From NCBI GenBank assembly GCA_014529385.2, contig CM043953.1:114667549-114731548 (forward strand): a stretch of 64,000 nucleotides of DNA, read 5' to 3'. Each line of letters opens with the position of its first letter. Position 1 is the stretch's first letter. This document shows, in pieces, positions 1 to 11,235 of the stretch. The notes beneath the pieces are model-generated. The model searched no databases and was not told the origin of the DNA. It saw only the letters and a program-made list of their open reading frames with translations. Source of the stretch: Adiantum capillus-veneris (lineage: Eukaryota > Streptophyta > Polypodiopsida > Polypodiales > Pteridaceae). A program made the translations under genes and the position numbers.

Positions 1-261
1 CCCATCATAGAGACTATCTCCCAACAAGGTCATCAATTCAAAAGGGATGATATAAATTTTATCGACGTCAGTCACTTGTACGATAGCATTAGCCGAGTTG
101 CTTAGAATACGACCAAACATGTAGGCTACTGTGGGAAAATGCCTAGAGAAATTTGGTGTTAAAAAACCAATGACTCAAATTGAGGAAGGGATTAAAGAGC
201 TAGAAATACCTCACTAAACAAGGTAGGTGAGTAATATGAGGGAGAAGATGGGAACACCACT

Positions 262-640
262 CTTCCTATGGAATTTCAAGGTGTAAAAACCGTAGCAATC
301 CTTGATAGTGGAGCTGGTGTTGCCATCACAACAAAAGAGGTATGGAAAAAATGGAAAAAACTAGTAGTGAGGGCTACAAGGATGAAATTATAGCTTACAG
401 AGAACACATGGAAAGCCCATAGGACTGTTAGAAAAAGCAGTTGTTACTTCTTGTGGCATTGAATATGAGCAAACCTTTGATATTGTTGACTTTGGCAAGA
501 AGAACAACTATGACATCATTCTAGGAAGACAATTCATGAGACAACTGAAAATGGTCCAAGACTGGGGTTATCACTATGTCTACTTGAGACATATGGAAAT
601 CATGACAAAGATAAATATGAAGGACCATAGTTACAGGGAT
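262..640 (+). pseudogene. Retropepsin (PR1-type) fragment of E1
   Basis: An aspartic protease of the retropepsin family, which processes the Gag-Pol polyprotein. The catalytic loop reads LDSGAGVAI with the Asp codon at 304-306. The second conserved block reads YDIILGRQFM with Leu-Gly-Arg at 521-529. The two blocks lie in different frames, so at least one frameshift separates them, and stops occur near 390-470. After the LGR block comes QDWGYHYVYL, which matches HDWSKNHVYL behind PR1 of gypsy A. This supports common descent with PR1 rather than with the second protease of gypsy A. Non-functional as it stands. Confidence 0.72.
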
Positions 641-916
641 GTGACAAGAACACCTATGGAGGAGTTTGATTTCACTACTATAGTAGGATCAGAACTTCCA
701 GCATGATTGGGTAAGCCTAAAGAACTATGGATGTGTGGAGCCTCACAATGCGGAAGTTTAAAGCGAGAGGAAGGCATCCTAGAAAGGGAAATTCAAGATA
801 AGGATTATATCCCATAACCCTTTCCTGAGGAAGAGTTAGAGACACTTGAATGGGAACACATCTTGGCGACCCTGGATGTGTGTGCTCTTCAAGACGATCC
901 AACAACGAAGTTTTGA

Positions 917-1216
917 GATGAAAATGGCTATGATGTTGTTCCTTACTTTGCAGTGAGTGTAATCCAGGAAAGTGAAGTCATCAAAGAAGAAGATGAGTTC
1001 TATGACTCTTTAGAACACTTGGAGCTTCAAGAAGATGCTGGCAATGGAAATCTAGACAACCTAGTAGGTGACATGAACAACGCTTTAATAAATGCATGGT
1101 TTTATGATTGTCCAGTCAAAGACCCAGGAAACAATGTCATTGCTACAAGAATAAAGTGCATTAAAAGTGGATACTCAAGTCATCCCAAAAACAACAATCA
1201 AAGAGCAAACAAGTAG
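917..1216 (+). pseudogene. Acidic linker fragment of E1
   Basis: An open stretch of 99 codons with no convincing ATG near its start, so it is a fragment of a longer polyprotein rather than a gene. It is rich in Asp and Glu in its first two thirds (runs such as KEEDEFYDSLEHLE). It lies between the protease and the W-x-P-K array. No enzymatic motif is visible. A similarly acidic Ser/Glu linker follows PR1 in gypsy A (21147-21461), but the residues do not obviously align. Confidence 0.45.
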
Positions 1217-1569
1217 TAACTATGCATAACAAGCTAAACCACAAAGAGAAAGTGCTAGAATGCAATATTGCTGAGGATAGTAGCAACAATGATGATTCTT
1301 ATGACATTCCCTACCAGTAACTCATGTCATCACCATCACTAGAAGCTTCAGTAACAACCAAGGACAGCCAAAAGAAAAGAATGGGTCAGAACCAAAAAGT
1401 TTGACAAATTTGGATACCAAAGAGCCAGATTGGTCAATTACAGGTATGGATCAAGAAGACAAAGATCTTTGATGAAAAGTTGTAAGATCCAATGCCAGTA
1501 AAAAAATAGTCAAAGCTTGCAAGAACGGCTAAGAAAAACACAAAGTCGCAAGCTTCCGCAACTCAAATT

Positions 1570-1838
1570 TGGGTTTCAAAGAAGTTGATTCAAGCACATA
1601 GAAGTCAGGAGTTCATTTGGATTTCAAAACGATTAAAGTATCAACTACCAAAGCCTGAATGGCATCCTCAACCAAGAGTACAAGAGCTGAAGCAAAGAGC
1701 ATTGGAGACTCTCCCACAAAGACAAGGTGGATCCCAAAGCAGTCTCTTCAAACACAAACAAAGCAAGGACAAGTATGGGCTCCCAAACAAGCAGCATCAA
1801 CAACACAGCTGGTAATCACAAAGAAGTGGGTCGCAAAG
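1570..1838 (+). repeat. W-x-P/S/A-K motif array of E1
   Basis: Six related tetrapeptides occur in 270 bp: WVSK (codon Trp at 1570), WISK (1618) and the degenerate WHPQ (1660) in frame 1, then after a frameshift WIPK (1728), WAPK (1776) and WVAK (1827) in frame 3. Spacing within a frame is 14 to 17 residues. The motifs are usually followed by Lys, Arg or Gln. Gypsy A carries the same kind of array at 25369-25686 behind its second protease. The function is unknown. The repeated Trp-x-Pro-Lys pattern could be a nucleic-acid or protein binding repeat, but that is speculation. Confidence 0.6.
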
Positions 1839-2231
1839 GAAAGCAACAACATTGTTATCATCGCACCGTGGCTTGAGTTCTTTCAATTCCTCCTGCGGTT
1901 ACACTTAGACAAGAACCCACTCTAAGAAACAATGCCAAATACGACAACCAACCACAAGGCTAAGATGGATTACAAAGAAGCATCAAACAGATAAGTAAGC
2001 CTTCAAAAAATCTCTACAACCTTCAATCAAGAAAATGGCACATGAGCTTCAAAGAACATCATAAATGCTTAGAATAGGAAGCTTCACCAATATATTCCAA
2101 TAAGCAAATTGCTTATACCCACATCTTGCACAACATAAATCTTTTCCATGCATTGACTGCGTATGCATAATAGAACTACATTACAAGACCTACATAGGCA
2201 CATTTTTCAATTTCCCAAGCACAACACATAC

Positions 2232-2282
2232 CCTTGGCGATACCTTGTCGCCAAGGAGGACTCCAAATAGGAGTGGGGGAGG
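2232..2282 (+). other. Stem-loop and polypurine tract of E1
   Basis: A perfect 9-bp stem (CCTTGGCGA at 2232-2240 pairing with TCGCCAAGG at 2248-2256, 7-nt loop) is followed by the purine tract AAATAGGAGTGGGGGAGG at 2265-2282. A purine tract of this kind primes plus-strand DNA synthesis just before the 3' LTR of a retrotransposon. No clear TG start of an LTR follows immediately, so the boundary is uncertain. Confidence 0.45.
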
Positions 2283-2284
2283 CA

Positions 2285-4639
2285 TTCTAAATGTGGACCT
2301 AACATATGAATATTAGAGGGCAATGTTTTGTGAGTTGCATTGAATTTTTGCGTTTGATTGTGACTTTTTTGACAAATTTAGATTATATGCCCTCATAGTA
2401 GCATTACAAGAGGAGTACGGGGAAAAAAGCCATATATGAGCCCCTAGGGACATGTGTGCAGTGTACATAGCAATTAGATTTCTATTAACTTAATCTTGCT
2501 TCGTAAGTTGAGTTGATTTTTGGCTTTACTTTGTTATTTTTGAGATTTTCAAAAAAAAAAAAGAGGCAAGAATAATCCACAATCCAGATGAAGAACAGAC
2601 TGAAGAAGTGCCTGAGTAGTACAAAGCAAAGGAGGTCCAAGAAAATGATGAAACTTCACAAAGCATGTCTCAAAAGCCATACACATGATGGGTAATGCCA
2701 AAGGTAAGAAAGAGTGTTGATTAGCCTTTGACAACAACATAAGGCCAAACATGATTGAGAATGGTCGTAAAAAGGAAGTTGGTGATGCAACTAAACGAAA
2801 GCACCCATCAAGTGTAAAGTTTCCATCAGACACTTCACTCGACTATAAGGCCGTATACAGGAAGTAGATCTTTATACTGTAAATCTTCTATCTTGTATGT
2901 GACTTAATGAAGCCTAACAAACAAAAGGGAGTAACAATACTCACAAGAACAAAAGGGACATAAATGACAGTTCAGTCATCTATTGTGATTGATGTTTGCA
3001 GGAGCAACCAAGGGTCAAGCCCAATTCTGATCATCATCATTGGTTCTACATGTGTTTGGTAGCTAGAAGGTGCCAGAGATGCCCATCAGTCATTCTTCAA
3101 ACTGAAATCTAAAAATTTAGCTTGTATGCCAAATACATGCCCAAATCAAGCCAAACTTTGTCAGGAGGCTATGCATAGAGAGTACATGCTAAGAGTTTCC
3201 ACACACACACACACAAAAAAAGGTCTAACTCTTAGCCAAAAAATGCAATTTTTTTTCAAATCTAAAGCCATGGTAGCCATCTACATACCCTGTACATCAT
3301 GTATATGAGTTTTGGAAACAAAGGGACAATGATAGCCCATCAATGATGAATGATGTCGGATGAAGCCCTTTTGATGCAAGTTACTAAGTTGGGGAATTAA
3401 TCGGGGTTTGTCAGACTTTAATTAAGTCATGTATCAAGTAGAAGCAGTACAATGATTTACACAACACAAAAAAGCTAACAATGGAAAATGCAGCTTTGAT
3501 CACCTTGATGCAGGAACAAAGAAGTCCTCAAAGACAAAGAGCAAACATAAGGGTAATTAGAGGATCTCAAAAAAGTGTCCTTGATAAAGAGGATCGAATG
3601 CTAGACATGGATTTTGAACCTCAAGTCAAAAAAAATTATCTCCCAGATTCGGCTTGACAGACATACTTTGCATTAGAGTGCAACTTGGCCTAGAGAAGTT
3701 GAAGATTGTAAATGATCGTCATCAAATATGATTTTCTTGAATCATGTGAAGACTAAAGCCTTATTCTCTCAGAGTTATGGAATGCCGAGGACTATGGTTA
3801 TTTAACATTATTTGTAATAAGTAGGTAGTCTAGTAGAAAAAGCCAGGGTGCAATGACACTTCCAGATTGTAAATACAAAGCCATTTGACCCCTCAAACTC
3901 TATTTTTGGTTAACCTAAGGTGTCCTTAGTATATAAGGTACCTAGGTCACTTTTGTAGACAACTTTTTCATAATCATAAGTTTTAAGCTGCTGTCGATTG
4001 TGTGTGAGAGAGGAAGAAAGAGAGCATGAGCTTCATCCTGGCACTTCTCCTTGCTCTTTCACCACATTATAGATCCAAATGCATCATTGTGCTAGCCTCC
4101 ACAAGAGCTACATGACAATGGCAAGCATTCTTCGTGGAACGGAGCAAACGCGCTCACGTATCTATGAGATACTCGTGGTCGTAAGTATATCAAACAATGC
4201 CTATTTTTTGCCTACAAGTAGTTGTTAAAGTTGTAGGGACACATAGGTACTCATAGATTTCAGTTTCAAGAACTTCCAGAATTCTGCTCTATCTTTATAC
4301 GCGTTTTTCACAGATGGGTTTAGAGCTAGGATTTTGAGTATAGAGGCTTAGGAATAAGGTGCATCCTAGTGAGGGTATGGTGTTATTTAAGTTTCATACG
4401 ATTCTGGTATGATTTGGTGAGTTTCCTTTTGTTGTGTATATGTGGCTAGGTGGTGTAGTTGAGAGCAGTGAGATTCTAGGTTGTGGTTTAGTTGGCCTTC
4501 TAGAGTATTGTATGTGTAGGATGGTCTCAGCCCAAGCTAAAGAGATTTCCTCCGTGTGCCTATCATGTCATTTGTGTCCTCAATTGACATTATGTTGATC
4601 TAGGTTGTGTTGCATGCACTTTATGGGTGGTGTGTTTTG
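2285..4639 (+). other. Non-coding; possible 3' LTR of E1
   Basis: No supported gene. The stretch follows the E1 purine tract and may begin as its 3' LTR. A TATA-like TATATAA sits at 3930-3936, followed by a GA-rich leader near 4005-4025, which is what an LTR promoter would look like. A (CA)n/A-rich run lies near 3200-3240. I could not find the matching 5' LTR, which would be left of the window, so neither end of an LTR can be set. Confidence 0.25.
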
Positions 4640-5290
4640 CTCCCGCAACACACCTTTACAAAAAAAGGTTGAAAAAGTGATTAAAAAGACCAAAAATAGA
4701 TGATTGTCAAAAACTATCAAAACAAACCTAAGATTTACTTTTGCCTGACCAAATTGATCCAAACCCAAAAAGAATTTGGGAATAGACTAGAAATGTCATA
4801 TCCTATCATCTCACCAAATCCTAAGTCGAGAGTTATGGAACATGGATCGTGATCCATGTCCCCCATCTAAGAAATTTGGCAGCGAGTTTTTCATAGTTTG
4901 TAACAGCAACCATTGGAAACAATTAAAGCAAGATTGCAAAAAGAATCCAAATAGTGGATCAAAAGGGCCAAAAACACTTTAAGGTGAAAACTTGCAAAGT
5001 CAAACCCAAGGTTTGACTTTCAATTGACCTAAACAAGTCCAAATCATACAAAAATAATAAAGCTGATGTCAGGGTACCAAGGACAAAATGTTTGTAAGGT
5101 TTCATCACATTCTACCCCACTAAGTTACATGGATCGCGATCCATGTCCCTATGTCACAGACCGAGACCAAAATTGTACCATAGCTAGATCTAGTTTCAAG
5201 AATCCTAGTGGTCTTTTTAAAATTGAATTTGGACTTCATTTGCGGACTCTACAAGCTACAATAGGATTTGTTCCAAAAGCATGATTGTTT
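4640..5290. repeat. Diverged tandem duplication with paired palindromes
   Basis: Two diverged units of roughly 288 bp follow each other. Each carries a palindrome built on the same words: a 20-bp imperfect one at 4840-4859 (ACATGGATC, GT, GATCCATGT) and a perfect one at 5127-5146, ACATGGATCGCGATCCATGT. Flanking text such as CCAAAAA...CAAACC..AAG.TTTACTTT and the CCTAAAC/CCAAAC tails also recurs. It looks like a local duplication or a fragment of a short satellite. No gene is evident. Confidence 0.4.
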
Positions 5291-5428
5291 GTCAATTCAA
5301 GATTTTTTTACTAATTGAGCAGCAGTAAACTCATACCATTGAGAGTTTGTTATACAAGTTTCACATACGAGAGCATTGTGGCTTGATGTGATCTTGAGTT
5401 CAAGAACTGGAGGTGGCCAAAGTGGTAA

Positions 5429-5806
5429 CAAGTCACGGTTTTGCAAGAGTGCTTTTCCTTGTTGTATTTGAAAGCGGGTAGGTTTTACCCAATTCAAAAT
5501 CTTGCCATAGGAGACCAAGTTAGCAATATTTCCATTGTAAAGAGTGTGAATAAGGGACCATTGCTTCCTTTAGAGTCAATCCCAAAGGAAAGTGTATTTG
5601 ATATGTCATCAAAGAGATCCTATATCTATATGGCTGAGAGATTCAAAAGTGTGAGTTTTAAAGAAGGAACAAACATGGAAGCAGGACCATCCCAACCGGC
5701 ACCCACAATGAAATTTTTGCACTTCAAATATCAATTTGAAAATAAATGCAAAAAGTTACAAATACGGTATGGATCGATACTACGTGAAGTGAGAAGAGAG
5801 ACCTAG
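5429..5806 (+). other. Unassigned ORF
   Basis: An open frame of 125 codons. The first ATG is at 5603, which would leave a 67-residue basic peptide beginning MSSKRSYIYMAERF. I recognise no domain. It ends 8 bp before the minus-strand LTR at 5814, so it may be a fragment of older sequence cut by that insertion. Treat it as a possible remnant, not as a gene. Confidence 0.15.
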
Positions 5807-5813
5807 TGCTTGT

Positions 5814-6727
5814 TGTTAGTGGGTCATCACGATTGGACGTATGTAACATAGTTGTCTACCACTAACATAATATGGCAATACTCAGGGATAGGACTCGGAT
5901 GGCGTACAGAGACTCTTTGAGGTTTTCAATCTCAAGAAGTGAACCTAACAAGCAAGCACACCAACTCAACAAGCAAACCACCACTCAATGATTGGAAAAT
6001 CTGCCTATGTCCTTTCTCACTGCTCTCAGTCATCACGCCATTTTGGCACTTGAACGGACTTGCAATGCAAAAAAACTTTAGGAGGAGGTCTAAGACACCT
6101 AGAACACTATCCTACCAAGTCTGGTTGCAATCTGAAAAGGTATCAAAATCAAGATCCATCATGAAAAAGGTCTTAAAAATTGCAACAAAACCTATATAGA
6201 AAGTTTTTTCTATGGTCTAGGAACACTCTCCTATGGTCAAAACATAAAAAAATAGTTCTTTTAAGCACTCAAATCTAAAGATTATGCTCACTAACGTGTA
6301 GTCACGAACCACAACAAAATTGACAATTCTTACACTTGAATGAAAGAGCAAAGAGAGAGGAACACAATGCAAGTTTTGGAATGGAAATCAAATTACCCAA
6401 TCATTAGTTGCAATGATTACAAGTCGGAGCTTTGTAGTCGCTTGAGCATACATATAGCAGAGCTCTTTCTTCTCCAAAAGATAAGCCTCCCTTCACATTA
6501 AGTTATTGACCTTTATACCAAGGGCTTTCTAAAGGGCCAGTGGTCGGCTCACATGGACCTTTACAAATATCATGACAGAATTACAATGCAGGGACTTGAT
6601 CTACTACTTTGGAATCAAGATTTACACAGAGTATCACTACACTAGCTCAAAAAATTAACAGAGTACAAATATGGTGTCCGGCTACATGTCCAACAAGGTG
6701 GGTGCCCGTTTGTTCAATCTACTAACA
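5814..6727 (-). mobile_element. 3' LTR of a decayed minus-strand retroelement
   Basis: On the plus strand the block begins TGTTAGTGGG and ends CTACTAACA, giving a short terminal inverted repeat (TGTTAGT on both strands). A purine tract borders it on the minus strand. A TATA-like TATAAAGG lies on the minus strand near 6511-6518, in promoter position for an LTR read leftwards. Length is about 914 bp. No second copy of this LTR is in the window, so the call rests on the borders and the adjacent purine tract. Confidence 0.5.
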
Positions 6728-6740
6728 TTCCCCCCTTCCT
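6728..6740 (-). other. Polypurine tract (minus strand)
   Basis: On the minus strand AGGAAGGGGGGAA directly precedes the LTR start TGTTAGTAG. This is the expected plus-strand primer site of an LTR retrotransposon. Confidence 0.5.
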
Positions 6741-7794
6741 AGCTCGTGTCATCCCCATGTGCAATCTTGTTGTTAGGGTTGTCTTCAGCTTTGTCTTCAA
6801 GGTTGGTCTTTCGCTTCAAAATAGCTTTGTCGTTGATGACGCTCCCCCCTTCCTTGTGTAATTCATATCTGTTGTGTTATGGCTGACGCATGTTTTAGAC
6901 TTTGATTGTTGAGGCAATTTTACAATTGTTTGCACATTCTCCTTTTGTGGTCACTATTGGCCCTGAATATAGCTCTAGTGTTGACTGCCTCTATTGGAAC
7001 TAAGCTTCTTTTGTCGTTGACTTGATTATGGACCTTTTCTCTTTGGTTCCACTACAATATGAGTCATCTACAATATTTCACCAATTTTGAGGCACTATGT
7101 GAGCTACTTATGATTGTTGTGGATACCTCTCTTGTTGAATTTGACAATGCTTGTCTATTGTCTTTGTATATCATTCTTTGTTTTATCCGTGTTTGATGAA
7201 GCTTTCTTGTTGTCCTTGAATGTATTTTGATCATTTTAGGAGACAATAGAACTTCTGTCTTATCCATATTTGACCATTAACCTTGAGTTTTTTGAACATT
7301 TGATGTCGAACTTGGAAACTTTGCTCCTTCATCTAATTTCATTTGTGCTTTTTTTGGAGTCGATTTCTTTGAAACAACATTCTTCAGGTATGGTGATGAT
7401 GACATATTCTCATGGTTTCTCTACTTCCTTTGTTTGCACTTTGGCATCATGCTCCATGATGTAGCTATCTATCTCACCTTTTTTGCTTTCATATTCACAA
7501 ACCTCGTTAGCTTCATTCAACACCTTTATCATAAATAAGGAAGTTATGTCATATCCACTTGAAAATTTATCTTGAGCGTTGTTCCCTAAATTGTCGCATC
7601 TCGAATCATTGTATTTGCCTCATCATTGCGTGGGAGATCCCATACACAAACTTCGTCCACTATCCATTTGCAATCAATTGTCTCTTCCATTTCAGACGTT
7701 TCAGATATATATTCTATTTTTTGGATAGCGGTTACCTTAAAAAAGAGCCTTATATTGTAACCATCTTTATTTTAAAATGTAACATTTATGCATA
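6741..7794 (-). pseudogene. Eroded interior of the minus-strand retroelement
   Basis: This should be the 3' internal part of the element whose LTR is 5814-6727. On the minus strand, short open pieces are Lys/Glu-rich with many stops, for instance the reverse of 7064-7267 and of about 7430-7530. No pol motif is recognisable, so lineage cannot be given. The stretch ends where the LTR of gypsy C copy 1 begins near 7795. Confidence 0.3.
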
Positions 7795-9294
7795 CGTTGG
7801 ATAGGGGGAAGGGGGTACACACCCAGAACACAAACAATTTGCCTCTCTATAGCTCAAGGTAAACACAACACCCCACTCCACTAGGATTCACCTTCAAAAT
7901 CCTGTTTCCTGCTAGCAAACCACTGCCTGCACACCTCTTGACTCAACCACACTATATCTAATCACGATCAAATACGCACGCACCAGATGACACATTTCAC
8001 AGCTTCTCGTACACGCCAAAATCCTCTTTCTTGCACTTTTCCACAAGATACCACCGGTTCAATGGGGGCACGCTTGCCTACACACACACTCGACACCGCA
8101 AACACAAGCACAAGAGCAACATAACAGAGGGAGGGAAGGGAAAAATGCCAAAAATTTGGGCAATGACTCCCTTTATTTATTTAAGTCCAATCGAGTACAA
8201 CCGGATTCGTCTGCACAACCTTGATGGGCACAGGAATTTGACCTCAGCAACCCTCACTATGGTAAAGCCTCTCTCATCCTGCCTTCGTTGCAGAAACACA
8301 CACGCATGAACTCCCTCTTTCTTTGAGCCTCCGTCCACTGAAAGAAAAGAAACCCCTGTTTTGGCCCGCCCTTCTTGACAGGACTAAAAGAAGAAGCCAA
8401 AGAAGAAATTTTCACCTTCACTCCTCGCTAAAAAAAAAACCTCCGCCTGGTTTTTTTCTTCCTTTTCCTTTCTCCTCTTCCTTTTTTTTTCCTTTCCTCC
8501 TTTCTCCCCTCTTCTTTCTTTACCTCTTCTCTTCCCTTTCTTTTTCTTCCTTCTTCTCTTTTCTTTTTTTCTCCTCCCTACTTTATCTTGGACAACGCCT
8601 TCTTCTTCTCTTTCCCCTCTTTCTCTTCAAGAGCACCTGTCTCTTCTTCTTCTTCTCTTTCTCCTCTTTCTCTTCGAGAGCGCATGTCTCTTCTTCCTCT
8701 CTTTTTCTTCATTTCATGTCCCCTTCAAAAAACATGGCGCTGTCGTTGCCTCTTTCATTTTTTCCAACAAGTCCACCTTTCTTTTTTTCCTTTGACCCAC
8801 CAGCCCTTACATTTCCTGAATGGGTTCCATAGGGCCCCTTCCCACAGACAACAAGTTGCTCAAGCTCGTCTCCCCCGGGCCGTAAAATTCCACCCGCCGA
8901 CTCGATTCTTGAACCGTAAGGTGCTATTGAGAGCCGTCAACTTAGGCTTTGATCCTTATCATTCTCATTGAATTTAAATCCCATCATGCTCGCAAATTAA
9001 GGTTGCAATTGTTGAAAAAAAACATATGGGGCCACTTTGCCAGCAACTATCATCGTACTTTAAACTGGCATGTCTCAACCACCTCTGCTCCGATTGTCAA
9101 GCCGCCAAGCCTTGTTGACTCCACATGATGTCTACTACCTTTTAAAACCTGGTCAAGCCCAAAAAACTCATGTCAACATGCCTACCAATGCAGCCCTGTG
9201 AGCACACAACTGGCCCCTTGAAAACTTTGGTGGCCCATAACTTGCTCATCTGAACTCCGAATGCCCTGCACATCGAGAATTTGCAAGACCTTCT
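7795..9294 (-). repeat. 3' LTR of gypsy C copy 1, left part
   Basis: The block starts CGTTGGATAGGGGGAAGGG, close to TGTTGGAGAGGGGGAATAGG at 57395, the LTR end of copy 2, with TG eroded to CG. The match continues through CACACCCAG, TGCCTCTCTATAG and CTCAAGGT. Copia B duplicated CTTCT at 9290-9294 when it inserted, so the LTR resumes at 36878. No gene is present. A long pyrimidine tract lies inside. Confidence 0.65.
8400..8720. repeat. Pyrimidine-rich tract inside the gypsy C LTR
   Basis: About 300 bp of almost pure C and T on the plus strand (TTTCC, TTCTTC and TCTC runs), broken by a few purines. It opens long frames coding only Phe, Ser, Leu and Pro, which are artefacts. The equivalent part of copy 2 is less extreme, so the tract has probably grown by slippage. 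Confidence 0.7.
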
Positions 9295-9524
9295 TGAAGT
9301 CGCAGAGCGGAGCTTAGATCAACTCGCACACACACACACACACACACACAGATACACAGACAGAGAGCTTACACAGTACACAAAGAATTTTTTGAAGGGT
9401 TATCTCCCAAATCTTATTATTCACACAAGTATAAGTGAGTATATACAAAGAGTTAGTGATAAGCGAGTTAAGCGGGCGGCCGGCCATATCCATATAAGAG
9501 GCTACTTGGGCTTTAATCCCAACA
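9295..9524 (-). repeat. 3' LTR of copia B copy 1
   Basis: 230 bp, on the plus strand TGAAGTC...TCCCAACA. It matches 36537-36872, including the CA repeat (about 10 units here), the GAGCTTACACAGTACAC block and the GCCGGCCATATCCATATAAG block. On the minus strand CTTATATGG could serve as a TATA element. Confidence 0.9.
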
Positions 9525-9537
9525 ACCTCCCACTTAA
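9525..9537 (-). other. Polypurine tract of copia B copy 1
   Basis: On the minus strand the sequence TTAAGTGGGAGGT directly precedes the LTR start TGTTGGG. This is the plus-strand primer position. The 96 bp between here and gypsy A are the remaining 3' untranslated part of copia B. Confidence 0.7.
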
Positions 9538-9633
9538 AGTCCAATGTGGCACTTTAAGTAACTGTAAATCTATGAACATAAATGTACAAAGATTTACATG
9601 GATGCCATCTATCCAATGCCCAATAACTCACGA

Positions 9634-9942
9634 TGTTAACCCTCATGGCTCACGGACACCCCATCACCTACGACGGACGTGTATTATGTATTTGGTAGAG
9701 TCAGGTACCGGGCTTGTCGGACCAATAGGAAAAGGGTAAGAGTGATCGTCGATGAGAGGCGCACTCTAACTGGGACATTCAAGGGATTAGTTGGCTAAGC
9801 ATGGGCGCCCAAGTGTGAATGGGGTGAGCTCATATAAAAGCCAACTAAACCTAAAATTCATTCTTTCTCTCATTTGTGCAATAGAAGAGTGCTCTTGCTC
9901 CATCTCCATCTCCATCTCCATCTTCTTCTTCTTCACCTCCTC

Positions 9943-9975
<33 letters not shown>

Positions 9976-10238
9976 TGTGAGAGAGAGGGAGAGTGTGTGT
10001 GCGATCGAGCATTACGAAGGCACGACGGCGGCGAAGCGGTTGAGCGCGGCACGACTGCAGCTTCTTCTTCATCGCGGCGAGGAATCCTCCACGACAGGAG
10101 CATAGAGCGGTGAGTGACACACCATTGCCCTCTTTGGAGCTTGCTAGATTAGTCTTGTTGTGTGCTTGGAGCCATTTGTGGCTTGCACACGGTGTATCGG
10201 CAAGTCCCTTGCTTCGACAGTGCGGCAAGAAGCGCACA
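9634..10238 (+). repeat. 5' LTR of gypsy A
   Basis: Begins TGTTAACCCTCATGG and ends GAAGCGCACA. It matches 28058-28650 with about 10 substitutions by hand count. The 12-bp length difference is explained by the GT microsatellite (longer here). A TATA box TATAAAA lies at 9833-9839, followed by CCATCT and CTT repeats at about 9898-9936 and the GT/GA microsatellite at about 9942-9992. Transcription should start about 30 bp after the TATA box. Confidence 0.93.
9833..9839 (+). promoter_or_regulatory. TATA box of the gypsy A 5' LTR
   Basis: TATAAAA within CTCATATAAAAGCC, conserved exactly in the 3' LTR at 28257-28263. Position about 200 bp into a 605-bp LTR is normal for a U3 promoter. Confidence 0.6.
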
Positions 10239-10242
10239 TTTT

Positions 10243-10260
10243 TGGCGCCGCTGCCGGGGA
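10243..10260 (+). other. Primer binding site (tRNA-Asp type) of gypsy A
   Basis: TGGCGCCGCTGCCGGGGA starts 4 bases after the LTR end. It equals the known complement of the plant tRNA-Asp 3' end at 17 of 18 positions (CTG in place of GTT's middle base pair context). That primer is characteristic of Athila/Tat type gypsy elements. Confidence 0.85.
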
Positions 10261-11235
10261 AACGCCCTGCACTAAGCCCAAGAGGCACCTTGTGCTTCTC
10301 CTATGAGTTGTTTGTAGTAGGAAAGAAGAGGAATGAGTTGTTTTTCTGTAAATTGTTAATTTCTGTGTTGTCTGCAAGTTCTGTGATTTCTGCATAATGT
10401 TGTGTTTTCTGTTTGCACACAGTCTTTGCACAATTAGTAGTCGTTAGCTTGGTTGCAGTGAATGAATAAGTAGGAAGGCAGTTAGCAATTTCTGTTTGCA
10501 CACAGTGTTTGCACAGCAGGCAGTGAGAGAGGAAGTAGATGGACAGTTAGCTCACTGTCACCAAGCAGTTAACAGATTAGTTAGTAGATTAGTTAGTGGT
10601 TAGCAGCACAGTTAGTAAGTAGATAAGGTAGTGAGCTGTTTGTGAGCTGTTGACTGGGAGGTTAGGTAGGTGAGAGTGTGTGTGGCCAAGAAAGGGTTAC
10701 CAAATCCGCGCGCGGTCGTCGCCCAAAAAAAATAAAAATAATAAAAAATTTAATTTAATAATATTAATAATAATAAAAAAACCGATTAAGCGTGAGTGAC
10801 TGGGGGGCTACACTAAAATTTTGATTGGGATCGGGATCATTTCCCCAAGCCCATACTAGACTCACTCTTATATATATACCCTACTCCCACAAGAGGGAAT
10901 GAGAGCATGTGGGGCAAGTCCTCCACTCTCCTCCGTTCTCTTCCCACTTACACCCTTAGACTTTCTAATTCGGGCCTAGTTCCCTACTAGAAATTGACGG
11001 TTTTAGGGATTACGAGGGCATAAAGTGACCAAACGGAGGGCTGTAAAGCACGGCACGTCCCTCTGACCGAGACGCTCGTTTTGAGCTATCATAGGTTCTA
11101 TTCTATAGCTGGGTCAGAAAGAAAAGGACCAAAAAATCAAAAAATAAGAAAAGACTTGGGTTGCAAAACACCCAAAATTACTAGGTGAGCAGCCTTCACG
11201 GGCCCTCATTGACACTTCTAGGGGATCCAAGTCAT
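10261..11235 (+). other. 5' untranslated leader of gypsy A
   Basis: About 975 bp without a supported gene. It holds repeated TTAGTAGATTAGTTAG and GTTAGCAG words at 10540-10680, TTTCTGT/GCACACAGT repeats at 10360-10510, and an AT-rich run of A and T at 10725-10785. A second AT-rich motif TATATATATA lies at about 10870. No intron or small ORF can be asserted. Confidence 0.6.

Larger units (their letters stand above)
1..2284 (+). mobile_element. Decayed Ty3/gypsy remnant E1 (3' portion)
   Basis: Pieces of a Ty3/gypsy polyprotein lie in order on the plus strand: a retropepsin, an acidic linker, an array of W-x-P/S/A-K motifs and a purine tract. The left end is outside the window. Reverse transcriptase, RNase H and integrase are absent between the protease and the W-x-P-K array, so this is either an internally deleted copy or a non-autonomous derivative. 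Reading frames are broken by many stops and frameshifts. It resembles gypsy A further right, because both carry a PR1-type protease and the W-x-P-K array. Assignment to Ty3/gypsy is by protein motifs only. Confidence 0.7.

Noticed and set aside
8323..8832. A 169-codon Phe/Ser/Leu/Pro ORF that looks like membrane segments
   Set aside because: It translates the pyrimidine tract of the gypsy C LTR; overlapping frames are equally open.
9851..10288. A 145-codon ORF on the minus strand, repeated at 28275-28658
   Set aside because: Lies antisense across the gypsy A LTR and microsatellite; both copies are simply the two LTRs.
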